A stretch of 64,000 bases of DNA. Origin: Paenibacillus sp. FSL H3-0469 (GTDB taxonomy: Bacteria > Bacillota > Bacilli > Paenibacillales > Paenibacillaceae). The notes under the pieces are model-generated. The model was not told the DNA's origin, did no database searches, and saw nothing but the letters and a program-made list of their open reading frames with translations. Where the stretch lies: positions 6,324,001-6,388,000 of the forward strand of contig NZ_CP150302.1 of NCBI RefSeq assembly GCF_038051945.1. The letters run 5' to 3'. Shown in pieces: positions 36,523 through 44,635 of this stretch. Each line of letters starts with the position of its first letter. The first letter of the stretch is position 1. The position numbers and the translations under genes are program-made.

Positions 36523-36551
36523 TAGACACCACTGGAGGAATTCCTTATAAT
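36523..36551 (+). promoter_or_regulatory. Promoter of the LacI-type regulator
   Basis: TAGACA (36523-36528), 17-bp spacer, perfect TATAAT (36546-36551). The start near 36558 leaves too little leader for an RBS in front of ATG 36568 and favours ATG 36595. Confidence 0.65.
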
Positions 36552-36594
36552 TTAGTTATTAGAAGGCATGAACGCAAAGGCGGGCTTAATAACG

Positions 36595-37605
36595 ATGAAA
36601 CCTACGATTTATGATGTGGCACGGGAAGCAGGCGTCTCTATCGCTACGGTGTCCAAGGTATTGAATAAGAGCGGCCGGATCAGCGACAAGACGCGGGAAA
36701 AGGTAGGGCGGGTCATGGAGGAGCTGAACTACCAGCCCAGTCTGGTAGCTTCTGCCCTGACCAGCCGCCGGACGGGGACCATCGGGCTGATGATTCCCGA
36801 TATTGCCAATCCTTTTTTTGCGGAGACGGCCCGCGGCATCGAGGATGTTGCCCAGGAGCAGGGCAGCGACTTAATCGTATGCAGTACAGACCGCAGCGAT
36901 GAGAAGGCGGCCCGGTATATCTCGCTGCTGCTGCGCAAACGGGTGGATGGCCTGATTATTGCTTCTCATACGGGGAATCCTGAGCTGATTCGCGGAATGG
37001 TGGCTGATCATGTGCCGCTCGTGCTGTTCTCAGCCGATATCCGTATGCTGGAGGGCAACAGCGTCACCGTCGATGATTACAAAGGCGGCTATCAGGCCAC
37101 GGAATATTTGCTGTCCCTTGGTCACCGCAGGCTAGGAGTCATCTCTGACAATCTGCCCGGAAGCATGCTGCGTGTGGAAGGGTTTCTGGATGCGCTGAAG
37201 GCGGCGGGAATTTCTTTTGACAATCCGGCGAATATGATCCATACCTCGGCTACGCTGGAGAACGGGCGCACAGCAGCGGCAGAGATGCTGAATCAGGCAC
37301 AGGACATCCGTCCCACAGCCATCTTTGCCTGTAATGATCTATTGGCGATCGGGGTACTCAAGGAGGCGCGCAGTGCCGGCCTGTCCATTCCCCGAGACCT
37401 GTCCGTAGTGGGCTTCGACAATACGATGCTGGCCGAAATCTGCCATCCCTCGCTGACCAGTATCGCCCAGCCTCTGCGCGAAATGACTGAGCAGGCGATG
37501 CTTCTGCTTAATGAATCGATCAGCAACCCCACCAGTCCCAAGCGCAAAATCATGCTGATGCCCGAGCTGGTCATCCGCCATTCTACGGGGCCAGTTCCGC
37601 AGTAA
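36595..37605 (+). CDS. LacI-family regulator of the inositol genes
   Basis: 336 aa. N-terminal LacI HTH (TIYDVAREAGVSIATVSKVL) with hinge helix (PSLVASALTSRRTGTIGL), then a periplasmic-binding-protein-like sensor (IPDIANPFFAETARGI ... VVGFDNTMLAEICHPSLTSI). Sits between the iolGB and iolCADE operons; two identical palindromic operators flank it, one per operon. Bacillus subtilis uses a DeoR-family IolR, so this is a different regulator type in the same job (inference). ATG 36595 follows AAAGGCGGG; the ATG at 36568 has no RBS. Confidence 0.88.
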   Translation: MKPTIYDVAREAGVSIATVSKVLNKSGRISDKTREKVGRVMEELNYQPSLVASALTSRRTGTIGLMIPDIANPFFAETARGIEDVAQEQGSDLIVCSTDRSDEKAARYISLLLRKRVDGLIIASHTGNPELIRGMVADHVPLVLFSADIRMLEGNSVTVDDYKGGYQATEYLLSLGHRRLGVISDNLPGSMLRVEGFLDALKAAGISFDNPANMIHTSATLENGRTAAAEMLNQAQDIRPTAIFACNDLLAIGVLKEARSAGLSIPRDLSVVGFDNTMLAEICHPSLTSIAQPLREMTEQAMLLLNESISNPTSPKRKIMLMPELVIRHSTGPVPQ

Positions 37606-37622
37606 CCACATACTATCTATTC

Positions 37623-37661
37623 AAGACCTGTTCCGGCTTCGGCCGGGAGCGGGTCTTTTTT
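37623..37661 (+). terminator. Terminator after the LacI-type gene
   Basis: AAGACCTGTTCCGGC and GCCGGGAGCGGGTCTT pair around TTCG with a small bulge and G-U pairs; six T follow. Confidence 0.85.
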
Positions 37662-37840
37662 GCGTGCTGTAGTAGTGTGGAAGAGCGCGAGTGTGTGGAG
37701 GGACATGGACCGGATGTATGCGAGAAACCGAACACAATCTTCCAGCCGACTCTCCCCGTTAGGCAGCAGCGTGTGCTAAGGCGGAGAACAAGTGGATTTA
37801 CTACAATTGCTGAGGAACGATTGCCCGCCAGAGGGACATT

Positions 37841-37908
37841 AGTTGGAAAAATGGCACTTAAATAATCCCGGCAGCAAAATCAATCAGAGGAGGTGCTGTT
37901 TGTCCACT
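37841..37908. repeat. Dispersed inverted-repeat element, copy A
   Basis: AGTTGGAAAAATGGCACTTA (37841-37860) and GTGCTGTTTGTCCACT (37893-37908) are imperfect inverted arms. The same arms recur at 44127-44206. The stretch 37662-38006 shows no convincing gene. Confidence 0.65.
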
Positions 37909-38006
37909 TGCTTGCTTCTAATCGTCAAAAACCGCGGAATTAAGCTGCGTTTTTCCACCTGTTTTTCCGAGGGAGATGTTCCTCTTCAATGCCTGCCACC
38001 CGATTA

Positions 38007-38022
38007 TTGATATCGCTTTCAA
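38007..38022 (-). promoter_or_regulatory. cre site (CcpA) upstream of iolC
   Basis: The minus strand reads TTGAAAGCGATATCAA, a full match to WTGNAANCGNWNNCWW. It ends 8 bp before the -35 box of the iolC promoter. Catabolite control of iol genes is known in Bacillus. Confidence 0.65.
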
Positions 38023-38030
38023 ATTGAGGA

Positions 38031-38059
38031 TTGCCAAAAGCACGCTTCTAAACTATACT
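38031..38059 (+). promoter_or_regulatory. iolCADE promoter
   Basis: TTGCCA (38031-38036), 17-bp spacer, TATACT (38054-38059). The operator follows 14 bp later. The predicted leader to iolC is about 330 nt. Confidence 0.7.
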
Positions 38060-38073
38060 AAAGTAGAAAATTA

Positions 38074-38089
38074 GGTTAAGCGCTTACCC
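38074..38089. promoter_or_regulatory. LacI-type operator of the iolCADE operon
   Basis: Identical in all 16 bases to the iolG operator (GGTTAAGCGCTTACCC) and placed at the same position relative to its promoter. Confidence 0.75.
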
Positions 38090-38220
38090 TCCACCCAGAG
38101 ATGAATTGAAACATTCTGTTCCAAAGGAAACAATCAAACGTTGAAATACTCAACTGCACGCCAAGTTATACGCCAAATGACTCTTACAGCAGCTTATCAA
38201 ACTAACCTTACGATTGTGCG

Positions 38221-38320
38221 ATTTTATAACTTCATTATGCGATGTATAGCTCCACTGTACGAATTACAACTTCCCTGCACGATGTACAGCTCCACTGTAC
38301 GAATTACAGCTTCACTGTCC
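38221..38320 (+). repeat. 20-bp tandem repeat in the iolC leader
   Basis: Five abutting 20-bp units start at 38221, 38241, 38261, 38281 and 38301 (for example GATGTACAGCTCCACTGTAC alternating with GAATTACAGCTTCACTGTCC). They lie in the predicted untranslated leader of iolCADE. No RBS or protein similarity supports the short ORF through them. Confidence 0.85.
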
Positions 38321-38396
38321 AATTGACGACGATTTACAGCCATTCGTATTACCGAATGAACTACCTTTTCCCTAGCTTGATCAAGGAGGCATCACT

Positions 38397-39407
38397 ATGA
38401 ACGGTTTACAGTTCGACCCTGACCGGCGGCTGGATGTAGTTGCTGTTGGCCGGTTGTGTATAGATTTGAACGCCAATGAAACTGGGCGGCCGATGGAAGA
38501 GACGATGACCTTCACCAAATATGTCGGCGGCTCTCCGGCCAATATTATCATCGGTGCAGCGCGGCTCGGTATGCGTACCGGCTTCATCGGCAAGCTGGCC
38601 GACGACCAGATGGGCAGGTTCATCCGCAGCTATCTGCGCAAGGATGGCATCGACGACAGCCAGGTCTGCGTGGACCGGACGGGTGCGGTGACGGGGCTGG
38701 CTTTTACAGAAATTAAGAGCCCGCAGGAATGCAGCATTCTGATGTACCGCGACCACGTGGCCGATCTGCTGCTGAACACGGAGGAGATCTCCGAGGCATA
38801 CATCGCCAGCTCCAAGGCGCTGCTCATCTCCGGTACGGCGCTGGCGCAGAGTCCTTCCCGCGAAGCGGTGTTCCTGGCGCTGGAATTCGCCCGCAAGCAT
38901 AACGTGACCGTGTTCTTCGATCTCGATTACCGCCCTTATACCTGGACATCACCCGCTGAAACGGCGGTCTACTATAACCTTGCTGCCGAGAAAAGCCACT
39001 GCATCATCGGCACGCGCGAAGAATTCGACATGATGGAGAATCTGTATAATCTGGCTGGCGCTGATGACCAGGCCACAGCAGCCCGCTGGTTCTCGCATCA
39101 GGCAGAGCTGGTGGTCATCAAGCACGGCGGCAGCGGCTCGATTGGCTATACAGCGGATGGGCAGAGCCACCGGAGCGGGATTTTCCCGGCTAAGGTCCTT
39201 AAGACGTTCGGCGCAGGCGATTCCTATGCGTCAGCCTTCATCCACGCTCTGATGAGCGGGCATAGTGTCAGCGAGGCTATGCGGCGCGGCAGTGCTTCGG
39301 CATCCATTGTCATCTCCCGCCACAGCTGCTCCGATGCTATGCCAACCCTGGAGGAGCTGGAGGAATTCCTGCGAACCAACGAGGAAGTTACGGCAGGAGC
39401 GCAATAA
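38397..39407 (+). CDS. iolC: 5-dehydro-2-deoxygluconokinase
   Basis: 336-aa PfkB-family kinase making 5-dehydro-2-deoxygluconate 6-phosphate. VGRLCIDLNANE and YVGGSPANIIIGAARLG at the N-terminus and the anion-hole motif GAGDSYASAF (catalytic Asp275) are present. AAGGAGG precedes ATG 38397. First gene of iolCADE. Confidence 0.93.
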   Translation: MNGLQFDPDRRLDVVAVGRLCIDLNANETGRPMEETMTFTKYVGGSPANIIIGAARLGMRTGFIGKLADDQMGRFIRSYLRKDGIDDSQVCVDRTGAVTGLAFTEIKSPQECSILMYRDHVADLLLNTEEISEAYIASSKALLISGTALAQSPSREAVFLALEFARKHNVTVFFDLDYRPYTWTSPAETAVYYNLAAEKSHCIIGTREEFDMMENLYNLAGADDQATAARWFSHQAELVVIKHGGSGSIGYTADGQSHRSGIFPAKVLKTFGAGDSYASAFIHALMSGHSVSEAMRRGSASASIVISRHSCSDAMPTLEELEEFLRTNEEVTAGAQ

Positions 39408-39453
39408 GCAATCATAAGCAGCTTAATATATAGAACCGAAGGAGTGGACATAA

Positions 39454-40914
39454 ATGACAGAGCAAACGTCACAAGTACTCAAAAATTATATCGGCGGGCA
39501 ATGGGTAACAGCCGATACGGAGCAGACGGAGCCGGTAGTGAATCCGGCCACAGGTGAGCTGCTGGGCAGAACGCCTCTATCCGGCAGAGCCGATGTAGAC
39601 CGGGCGGTGGCGGCGGCTAAGGCAGCTTTTGCAGGCTGGTCCGCAACACCGGTGCCGCGCAGAGCACGGATTTTGTTCAAATATCAGCAGCTGCTGGTTG
39701 AGAATTGGGAGAAGCTGGCGAAGATCATCACCCTGGAGAACGGCAAAAGCTTCAAAGAAGCCTACGGCGAGGTCCAGCGCGGCATTGAATGCGTAGAATT
39801 CGCGGCAGGCGCTCCGACGCTGATGATGGGCCGGCAGCTGCCGGATATTGCGACGGGCATCGAGTCAGGGATGTACCGTTATCCAATCGGGGTGGTCGGC
39901 GGGATTACCCCGTTCAATTTCCCGATGATGGTGCCGTGCTGGATGTTCCCGCTGGCGATTGCCTGCGGCAATACCTTTGTGCTGAAGCCCTCGGAGCGGA
40001 CACCGCTCCTGGCAGCCCGCCTTGCGGAACTGCTGGAGGAAGCCGGACTGCCGGACGGTGTGCTGAATGTGGTGAACGGCGCGCATGAGGTAGTGAACGG
40101 GCTGCTGGAGCACCCGGATGTGAAGGCGATTTCTTTTGTCGGATCGCAGCCGGTGGCGGAATATGTATACAAAAAAGGAACGGACCATCTCAAGCGCGTG
40201 CAGGCGCTGGCCGGAGCGAAGAACCACTCGATCGTGCTGGCGGACGCGAACCTGGAAGCCTCAGCTTCCCAGATTGTGAATGCGGCCTTCGGCTCTGCCG
40301 GGGAACGCTGCATGGCCTGCTCGGTGGTAACGGTGCAGGAGGAAGTCGCCGACGAGCTGATCTCGATCCTGCTGCGGGAGTGTAACAGCATGACCATCGG
40401 GAATGGGCTGGAGGAGGATACGTTCCTGGGGCCGGTGATCCGTCAAGGCCATAAAGAGCGCACTGTCAGCTACATTGAACAGGGGATTGCCGAAGGCGCG
40501 AAGCTGCTCAGGGATGGCCGTGAGGATGCGGCGGTGCAGGGAGAAGGTTATTTCATCGGACCTACGCTGTTCGACGGGGTGACGGAGGAGATGAAGATCT
40601 GGCAGGAGGAGATTTTTGCACCGGTGCTGTCAGTGATCCGGGTGAAGGATGTGGCCGAGGCGGTGGAGATCGCGAATCGCTCGCGGTTTGCGAACGGGGC
40701 TTGTATATTCACGAATGATGGCGGGAAGGTCCGTTACTTCCGCGAACATATCGAGTCCGGCATGCTGGGAGTCAATGTTGGAGTGCCTGCACCGATGGCC
40801 TTCTTCCCGTTCTCGGGCTGGAAGGATTCGTTCTACGGCGATCTTCATGCGAACGGAAGCGACGGGGTAGAATTCTATACGCGCAAAAAAGTCGTCACTG
40901 CCCGCTGGCAGTAG
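39454..40914 (+). CDS. iolA: Methylmalonate-semialdehyde dehydrogenase
   Basis: 486-aa CoA-acylating aldehyde dehydrogenase; in inositol catabolism it converts malonic semialdehyde to acetyl-CoA. ITPFNFPMMVPCWMFPLAIA and FGSAGERCMA (catalytic Cys286) are specific to the MMSDH subfamily, and the general-base Glu of ordinary aldehyde dehydrogenases is absent (ALAGAKNHSIV). GAAGGAG precedes ATG 39454. Confidence 0.94.
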   Translation: MTEQTSQVLKNYIGGQWVTADTEQTEPVVNPATGELLGRTPLSGRADVDRAVAAAKAAFAGWSATPVPRRARILFKYQQLLVENWEKLAKIITLENGKSFKEAYGEVQRGIECVEFAAGAPTLMMGRQLPDIATGIESGMYRYPIGVVGGITPFNFPMMVPCWMFPLAIACGNTFVLKPSERTPLLAARLAELLEEAGLPDGVLNVVNGAHEVVNGLLEHPDVKAISFVGSQPVAEYVYKKGTDHLKRVQALAGAKNHSIVLADANLEASASQIVNAAFGSAGERCMACSVVTVQEEVADELISILLRECNSMTIGNGLEEDTFLGPVIRQGHKERTVSYIEQGIAEGAKLLRDGREDAAVQGEGYFIGPTLFDGVTEEMKIWQEEIFAPVLSVIRVKDVAEAVEIANRSRFANGACIFTNDGGKVRYFREHIESGMLGVNVGVPAPMAFFPFSGWKDSFYGDLHANGSDGVEFYTRKKVVTARWQ

Positions 40915-40937
40915 ACAAGGCGAAGGGAGGACAAGAA

Positions 40938-42962
40938 GTGGAACGTATCCGATTAACGACAGCGCAGGCGCTGGTTAAATTTCTGAATCAGCAATATGTG
41001 GATTACGGCGGCGGGCCGGAACGCTTCGTGCACGGGGTATTTACCGTGTTCGGGCATGGCAATGTACTGGGCCTGGGGCAGGCACTGCAGGAGGCGCCGG
41101 GAGAACTGACCGTCTATCAGGGACGCAATGAGCAAGGGATGGTTCACGCGGCAACCGCATTCGCCAAGCAGAGCCGCAGGCGGAAGATCATGGCCTGCAC
41201 CGCTTCAGTAGGGCCAGGAGCTGCTAATATGCTGACGGCTGCGGCAACAGCAACGGCGAATCAGATTCCTGTGCTGCTGCTGCCGGGAGATACCTTCGCT
41301 ACCCGCCAGCCTGACCCGGTGCTCCAGCAGATGGAGCATACGTATAACTTGTCGATCACGGTTAATGATGCCTTCAAGGCGGTCAGCAAATACTGGGACC
41401 GGGTAACCCGGCCGGAGCAGCTGATGTCCGCAATGCTCAGCGCGATGCGCGTGCTGACTGATCCGGGCGATACCGGAGCAGTGACCATTGCGCTGCCGCA
41501 GGATGTGCAGGGCGAAGCCTGGGAGTATCCGGCGGATTTCTTCCGCAAGCGGATTCACCGGGTCATCGCCCGGCTGCCGCACCCGCAGGAGATCGCGGCG
41601 GCGGCTGAGCTGATCGCAAGCAAGCAGCGGCCGCTGCTGGTCTGCGGCGGGGGTGTCCGGTATGGGGATGCCGGAGCGGCACTGCGCGCTTTTGCCGAGA
41701 AATTCGCCATTCCGTTCGGAGAGACCCAGGCCGGAAAAAGCGCCGTAGCCAGCAGCTTCGAGTACAACCTCGGCGGCATCGGCGTCACCGGCAACGGCTG
41801 CGCGAATGCGCTGGCCCCGGAGGCCGATCTGGTGATCGGTGTCGGCACCCGGTTTACGGACTTCACCACCGCCTCGAAGAGTCTGTTCAGTCATCCTGAG
41901 GTGGAATTCCTGACGCTGAACGCTTCGCCCTATCATGCGGCCAAGCTGGACGCGCTGGCGGTAGTCTGCGATGCTGCCGAAGGCTTGAACGCCTTAGCCG
42001 CAGCGCTGGAAGAGCGGGGGTACCGCTCTGCATATACGGGTGAGATCGCCCGGGCGAAGAAGTCGTGGGCTGCGGAGAGAGAACGTCTGGCTGGGGTGGA
42101 GTATCCGGTGAATGCGGAGAATACAGGGCCAGCGGGCGGCGCGTCTGTGGAGAGTGTTGACGATAACGCCGCTGCTGGTGTGCCGGGAGCAGACCGCTCT
42201 ACAACGTCGTTCACCCCGGAGGTCGCCGGACATCTCGATGAGAAGCTCCCCGAATATGCAGAGGTGTTAGGCACTTCGCTGACCCAGACGCAGGTGCTGG
42301 GGATCATTAATGAAGCTATTCCGCAGGATGCGATTGTCATTGGAGCGGCGGGCAGTCTGCCGGGAGATATGCAGCGGATGTGGAACTCGGAGGTGCCGGA
42401 TACCTATCATATGGAATACGGCTTCTCGTGTATGGGCTATGAGATTGCCGGGGCGCTGGGCATCAAGCTGGCTGAGCCGGAGCGTGAAGTCTATGCGCTG
42501 GTCGGGGACGGCAGCTACCAGATGCTGCATTCTGAGCTGGTAACCAGCTTACAGGAGAAGCGGAAGATCAACGTCCTTCTGCTGGATAATGCAGGCTTCG
42601 GCTGCATTAATAATCTGCAGATGGAACAGGGAATGGACAGCATGGCCACAGAATTCCGCTACCGCGAAGCGGACGGCCAGCTCAGCGGTGAGCTGATGCG
42701 GATTGACTATGCGGCGAGTGCGGCCGGTTATGGAGTGCAGACCTTCCGCGCGTCTACAGTTGAGGAGCTTCGCACGGCCCTGGCGGCGGCCCGCCAGTCG
42801 GAACGTTCCACGCTGATCGACATCAAAGTACTGCCGAAGACCATGACCCACGGCTATGGCGCCTGGTGGAATGTCGGGGTTGCGGAAGTGTCCGGCAAAG
42901 AAGCGGTACAGGAAGCTTATGACCGGAAGCGCAGCGGTCTCGAGGCAGCCCGAAGCTACTAA
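40938..42962 (+). CDS. iolD: 3D-(3,5/4)-trihydroxycyclohexane-1,2-dione hydrolase, with insertion
   Basis: 674-aa thiamine-diphosphate enzyme that opens the inositol ring. N-domain YQGRNEQGMVHAATAFAKQ carries the cofactor Glu; the C-domain ThDP motif is GDGSYQMLHS ... LLLDN. At about residues 393-436 there is a low-complexity Gly/Ala/Ser/Asp-rich segment (ENTGPAGGASVES ... VPGADRSTTS) that makes it about 35 residues longer than the roughly 637-aa B. subtilis protein. Start GTG 40938 after AAGGGAGG. Confidence 0.93.
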   Translation: MERIRLTTAQALVKFLNQQYVDYGGGPERFVHGVFTVFGHGNVLGLGQALQEAPGELTVYQGRNEQGMVHAATAFAKQSRRRKIMACTASVGPGAANMLTAAATATANQIPVLLLPGDTFATRQPDPVLQQMEHTYNLSITVNDAFKAVSKYWDRVTRPEQLMSAMLSAMRVLTDPGDTGAVTIALPQDVQGEAWEYPADFFRKRIHRVIARLPHPQEIAAAAELIASKQRPLLVCGGGVRYGDAGAALRAFAEKFAIPFGETQAGKSAVASSFEYNLGGIGVTGNGCANALAPEADLVIGVGTRFTDFTTASKSLFSHPEVEFLTLNASPYHAAKLDALAVVCDAAEGLNALAAALEERGYRSAYTGEIARAKKSWAAERERLAGVEYPVNAENTGPAGGASVESVDDNAAAGVPGADRSTTSFTPEVAGHLDEKLPEYAEVLGTSLTQTQVLGIINEAIPQDAIVIGAAGSLPGDMQRMWNSEVPDTYHMEYGFSCMGYEIAGALGIKLAEPEREVYALVGDGSYQMLHSELVTSLQEKRKINVLLLDNAGFGCINNLQMEQGMDSMATEFRYREADGQLSGELMRIDYAASAAGYGVQTFRASTVEELRTALAAARQSERSTLIDIKVLPKTMTHGYGAWWNVGVAEVSGKEAVQEAYDRKRSGLEAARSY

Positions 42963-43050
42963 GCGGGTGCTGCATGTGCGCGAACCAAGGCAGACGGCGC
43001 GCAGTGAAAGAAGGATTCTGCCATACTTGGGATTGTGGAAGGGGTAGAAC

Positions 43051-43953
43051 ATGAGCATGTTCAGAGACAAGGCCGTCCGGCTGGCGATCGCTCCGATTGC
43101 CTGGACGAATGATGATATGCCTGAGCTGGGGGGCGGCAATACGTTCGAGCAATGCATCAGCGAGATGGCGCTTGCCGGATATGAGGGCAGTGAGGTGGGC
43201 AACAAGTATCCGCGTTCCCCGGAGCTTTTGCACAAGGCACTGGAACTGCGCGGTCTGAGTATTGCCAGTGCCTGGTTCAGCGCCTTCCTGACGGTGCGGC
43301 CGTATGAAGAGACGGCTGAAGCGTTCAGAGCGCACCGGGATTTCCTGCATGAGATGGGCGCCAAGGTCATTGTCGTATCTGAGCAGGGCCGGAGCATTCA
43401 GGGGCAGATGGATACGCCGTTGTTCGCTGATAAGCCGGTATTCACCGATAGCGAATGGACCAAGCTCGCAGAGGGGCTGGGCGGACTAGGACGGCTGGCG
43501 GCCGAGAAGGGCATGTCGCTGGTCTATCACCATCACATGGGCACCGGGGTACAGACTGCAGCGGAGATTGCCCGGCTGATGGAGCTTACAGATCCAGACG
43601 AAGTGTCACTGCTGTACGATACGGGGCATCTGGCCTTCTCCGGTGAGAATCCGATGGAGGTGCTGCGTGAGCATCTGCCGCGGATTAAGCATGTGCATCT
43701 GAAGGATATCCGGCCGGAGGTGGTCCAGCGGGTGAAGGCGGAGAATCTTAGCTTCCTTCAGGCGGTAAAAGCGGGAGCCTTCACCGTACCGGGCGATGGC
43801 TGCATCGCGTTCGGAGAGATTTTTGCCGAACTGGCTGCCTCTTCCTATACGGGATGGTTCGTTGTTGAAGCGGAGCAGGACCCGGCGCTGGCCGATCCGC
43901 TGGAATATGCGATCAAGGCGCGGCGGTATATCCGGGAACATAGCGGTTTGTAG
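43051..43953 (+). CDS. iolE: Inosose dehydratase
   Basis: 300-aa TIM-barrel enzyme dehydrating 2-keto-myo-inositol. IAPIAWTNDDMPELGGG, YEGSEVGNKYP, YHHHMGTGVQT, LLYDTGHLAFSGE and HVHLKDIR match the metal-binding IolE core. Last gene of iolCADE; 88 bp separate it from iolD. AAGGGG precedes ATG 43051. Confidence 0.93.
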   Translation: MSMFRDKAVRLAIAPIAWTNDDMPELGGGNTFEQCISEMALAGYEGSEVGNKYPRSPELLHKALELRGLSIASAWFSAFLTVRPYEETAEAFRAHRDFLHEMGAKVIVVSEQGRSIQGQMDTPLFADKPVFTDSEWTKLAEGLGGLGRLAAEKGMSLVYHHHMGTGVQTAAEIARLMELTDPDEVSLLYDTGHLAFSGENPMEVLREHLPRIKHVHLKDIRPEVVQRVKAENLSFLQAVKAGAFTVPGDGCIAFGEIFAELAASSYTGWFVVEAEQDPALADPLEYAIKARRYIREHSGL

Positions 43954-44001
43954 GACATCCGGGTGGCAGCCTGTATGTCTGAAGGGCAGGAATATGCGGG
44001 G

Positions 44002-44034
44002 GTGCACAGCTGCGGCTGTGCGCGCTCCTTTTTT
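44002..44034 (+). terminator. Terminator after iolE
   Basis: GTGCACAGC (44002-44010) pairs with GCTGTGCGC (44015-44023), followed by CTCC and a seven-T run. Confidence 0.75.
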
Positions 44035-44126
44035 TCATGAAATCCATAGATCAGGTGGAAGCTGCGGGCGGAGTTAGTTGGAATTACTCCACTTGCTGCC
44101 GGAAGAATGAATCCTGGTACAACAGC

Positions 44127-44206
44127 AGTTGGAAAAACAGCACTTAATTTAATCACATTTCATTCAAAGTGCCATTATCGATACTATTAAATGCTGTTTT
44201 TCCACT
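44127..44206. repeat. Dispersed inverted-repeat element, copy B
   Basis: AGTTGGAAAAACAGCACTTAA (44127-44147 region) and TTAAATGCTGTTTTTCCACT (44187-44206) are inverted arms of about 20 bp, related to 37841-37908. No gene is seen in 44035-44635. Confidence 0.7.
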
Positions 44207-44261
44207 TGCTTGGGTATTAACGTAAGCAATTGAATAAATAAGATACATTTATCCACCTGTT

Positions 44262-44410
44262 GTGCCGGAGTCGGTTGCAGGGGGGCCGAGTGGGTTGAAG
44301 GCAGTGCCGGAGTCGGTTGCAGGGGGGCCGAGTGGGTTGAAGGCAGTGCCGGAGTCGGTTGCAGGCGGGGCCAAGTGGGTTGAAGGCAGTCCCGGAGTCG
44401 GTTGCAGAGG
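44262..44410. repeat. 42/43-bp minisatellite
   Basis: Units beginning GTGCCGGAGTCGGTTGCAGG start at 44262, 44304, 44346 and 44389 (the last partial). Lies between the inverted-repeat element and the membrane AraC regulator. Confidence 0.93.
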
Positions 44411-44635
44411 TATACCGGGGAAAAAGGCCCGGGGGGAGTTGACTTTATCTGGTTAGCTGGAGGAGAAGCGTATGTGCTATAATGGCAGGAATTCGAACGG
44501 CGGTCAGTTGAAGAAATTGCCGCAGTTGAAATAGATCTGATGTCGGAGAGCCGCCGCAGAGCAGCCTTGGACGAAGTATATATGAAGCGGCCGGATACGG
44601 CCGGGTATCCTGATGGTTGTGGAGGAGGTTGTCGA

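Noticed and set aside
37677..37865. 62-codon plus-strand frame after the LacI-type gene
   Set aside because: No RBS, ends in the dispersed inverted-repeat element, composition like intergenic repeat.
38141..38326. 61-codon frame in the iolC leader
   Set aside because: No RBS, and half of it is the 20-bp tandem repeat.
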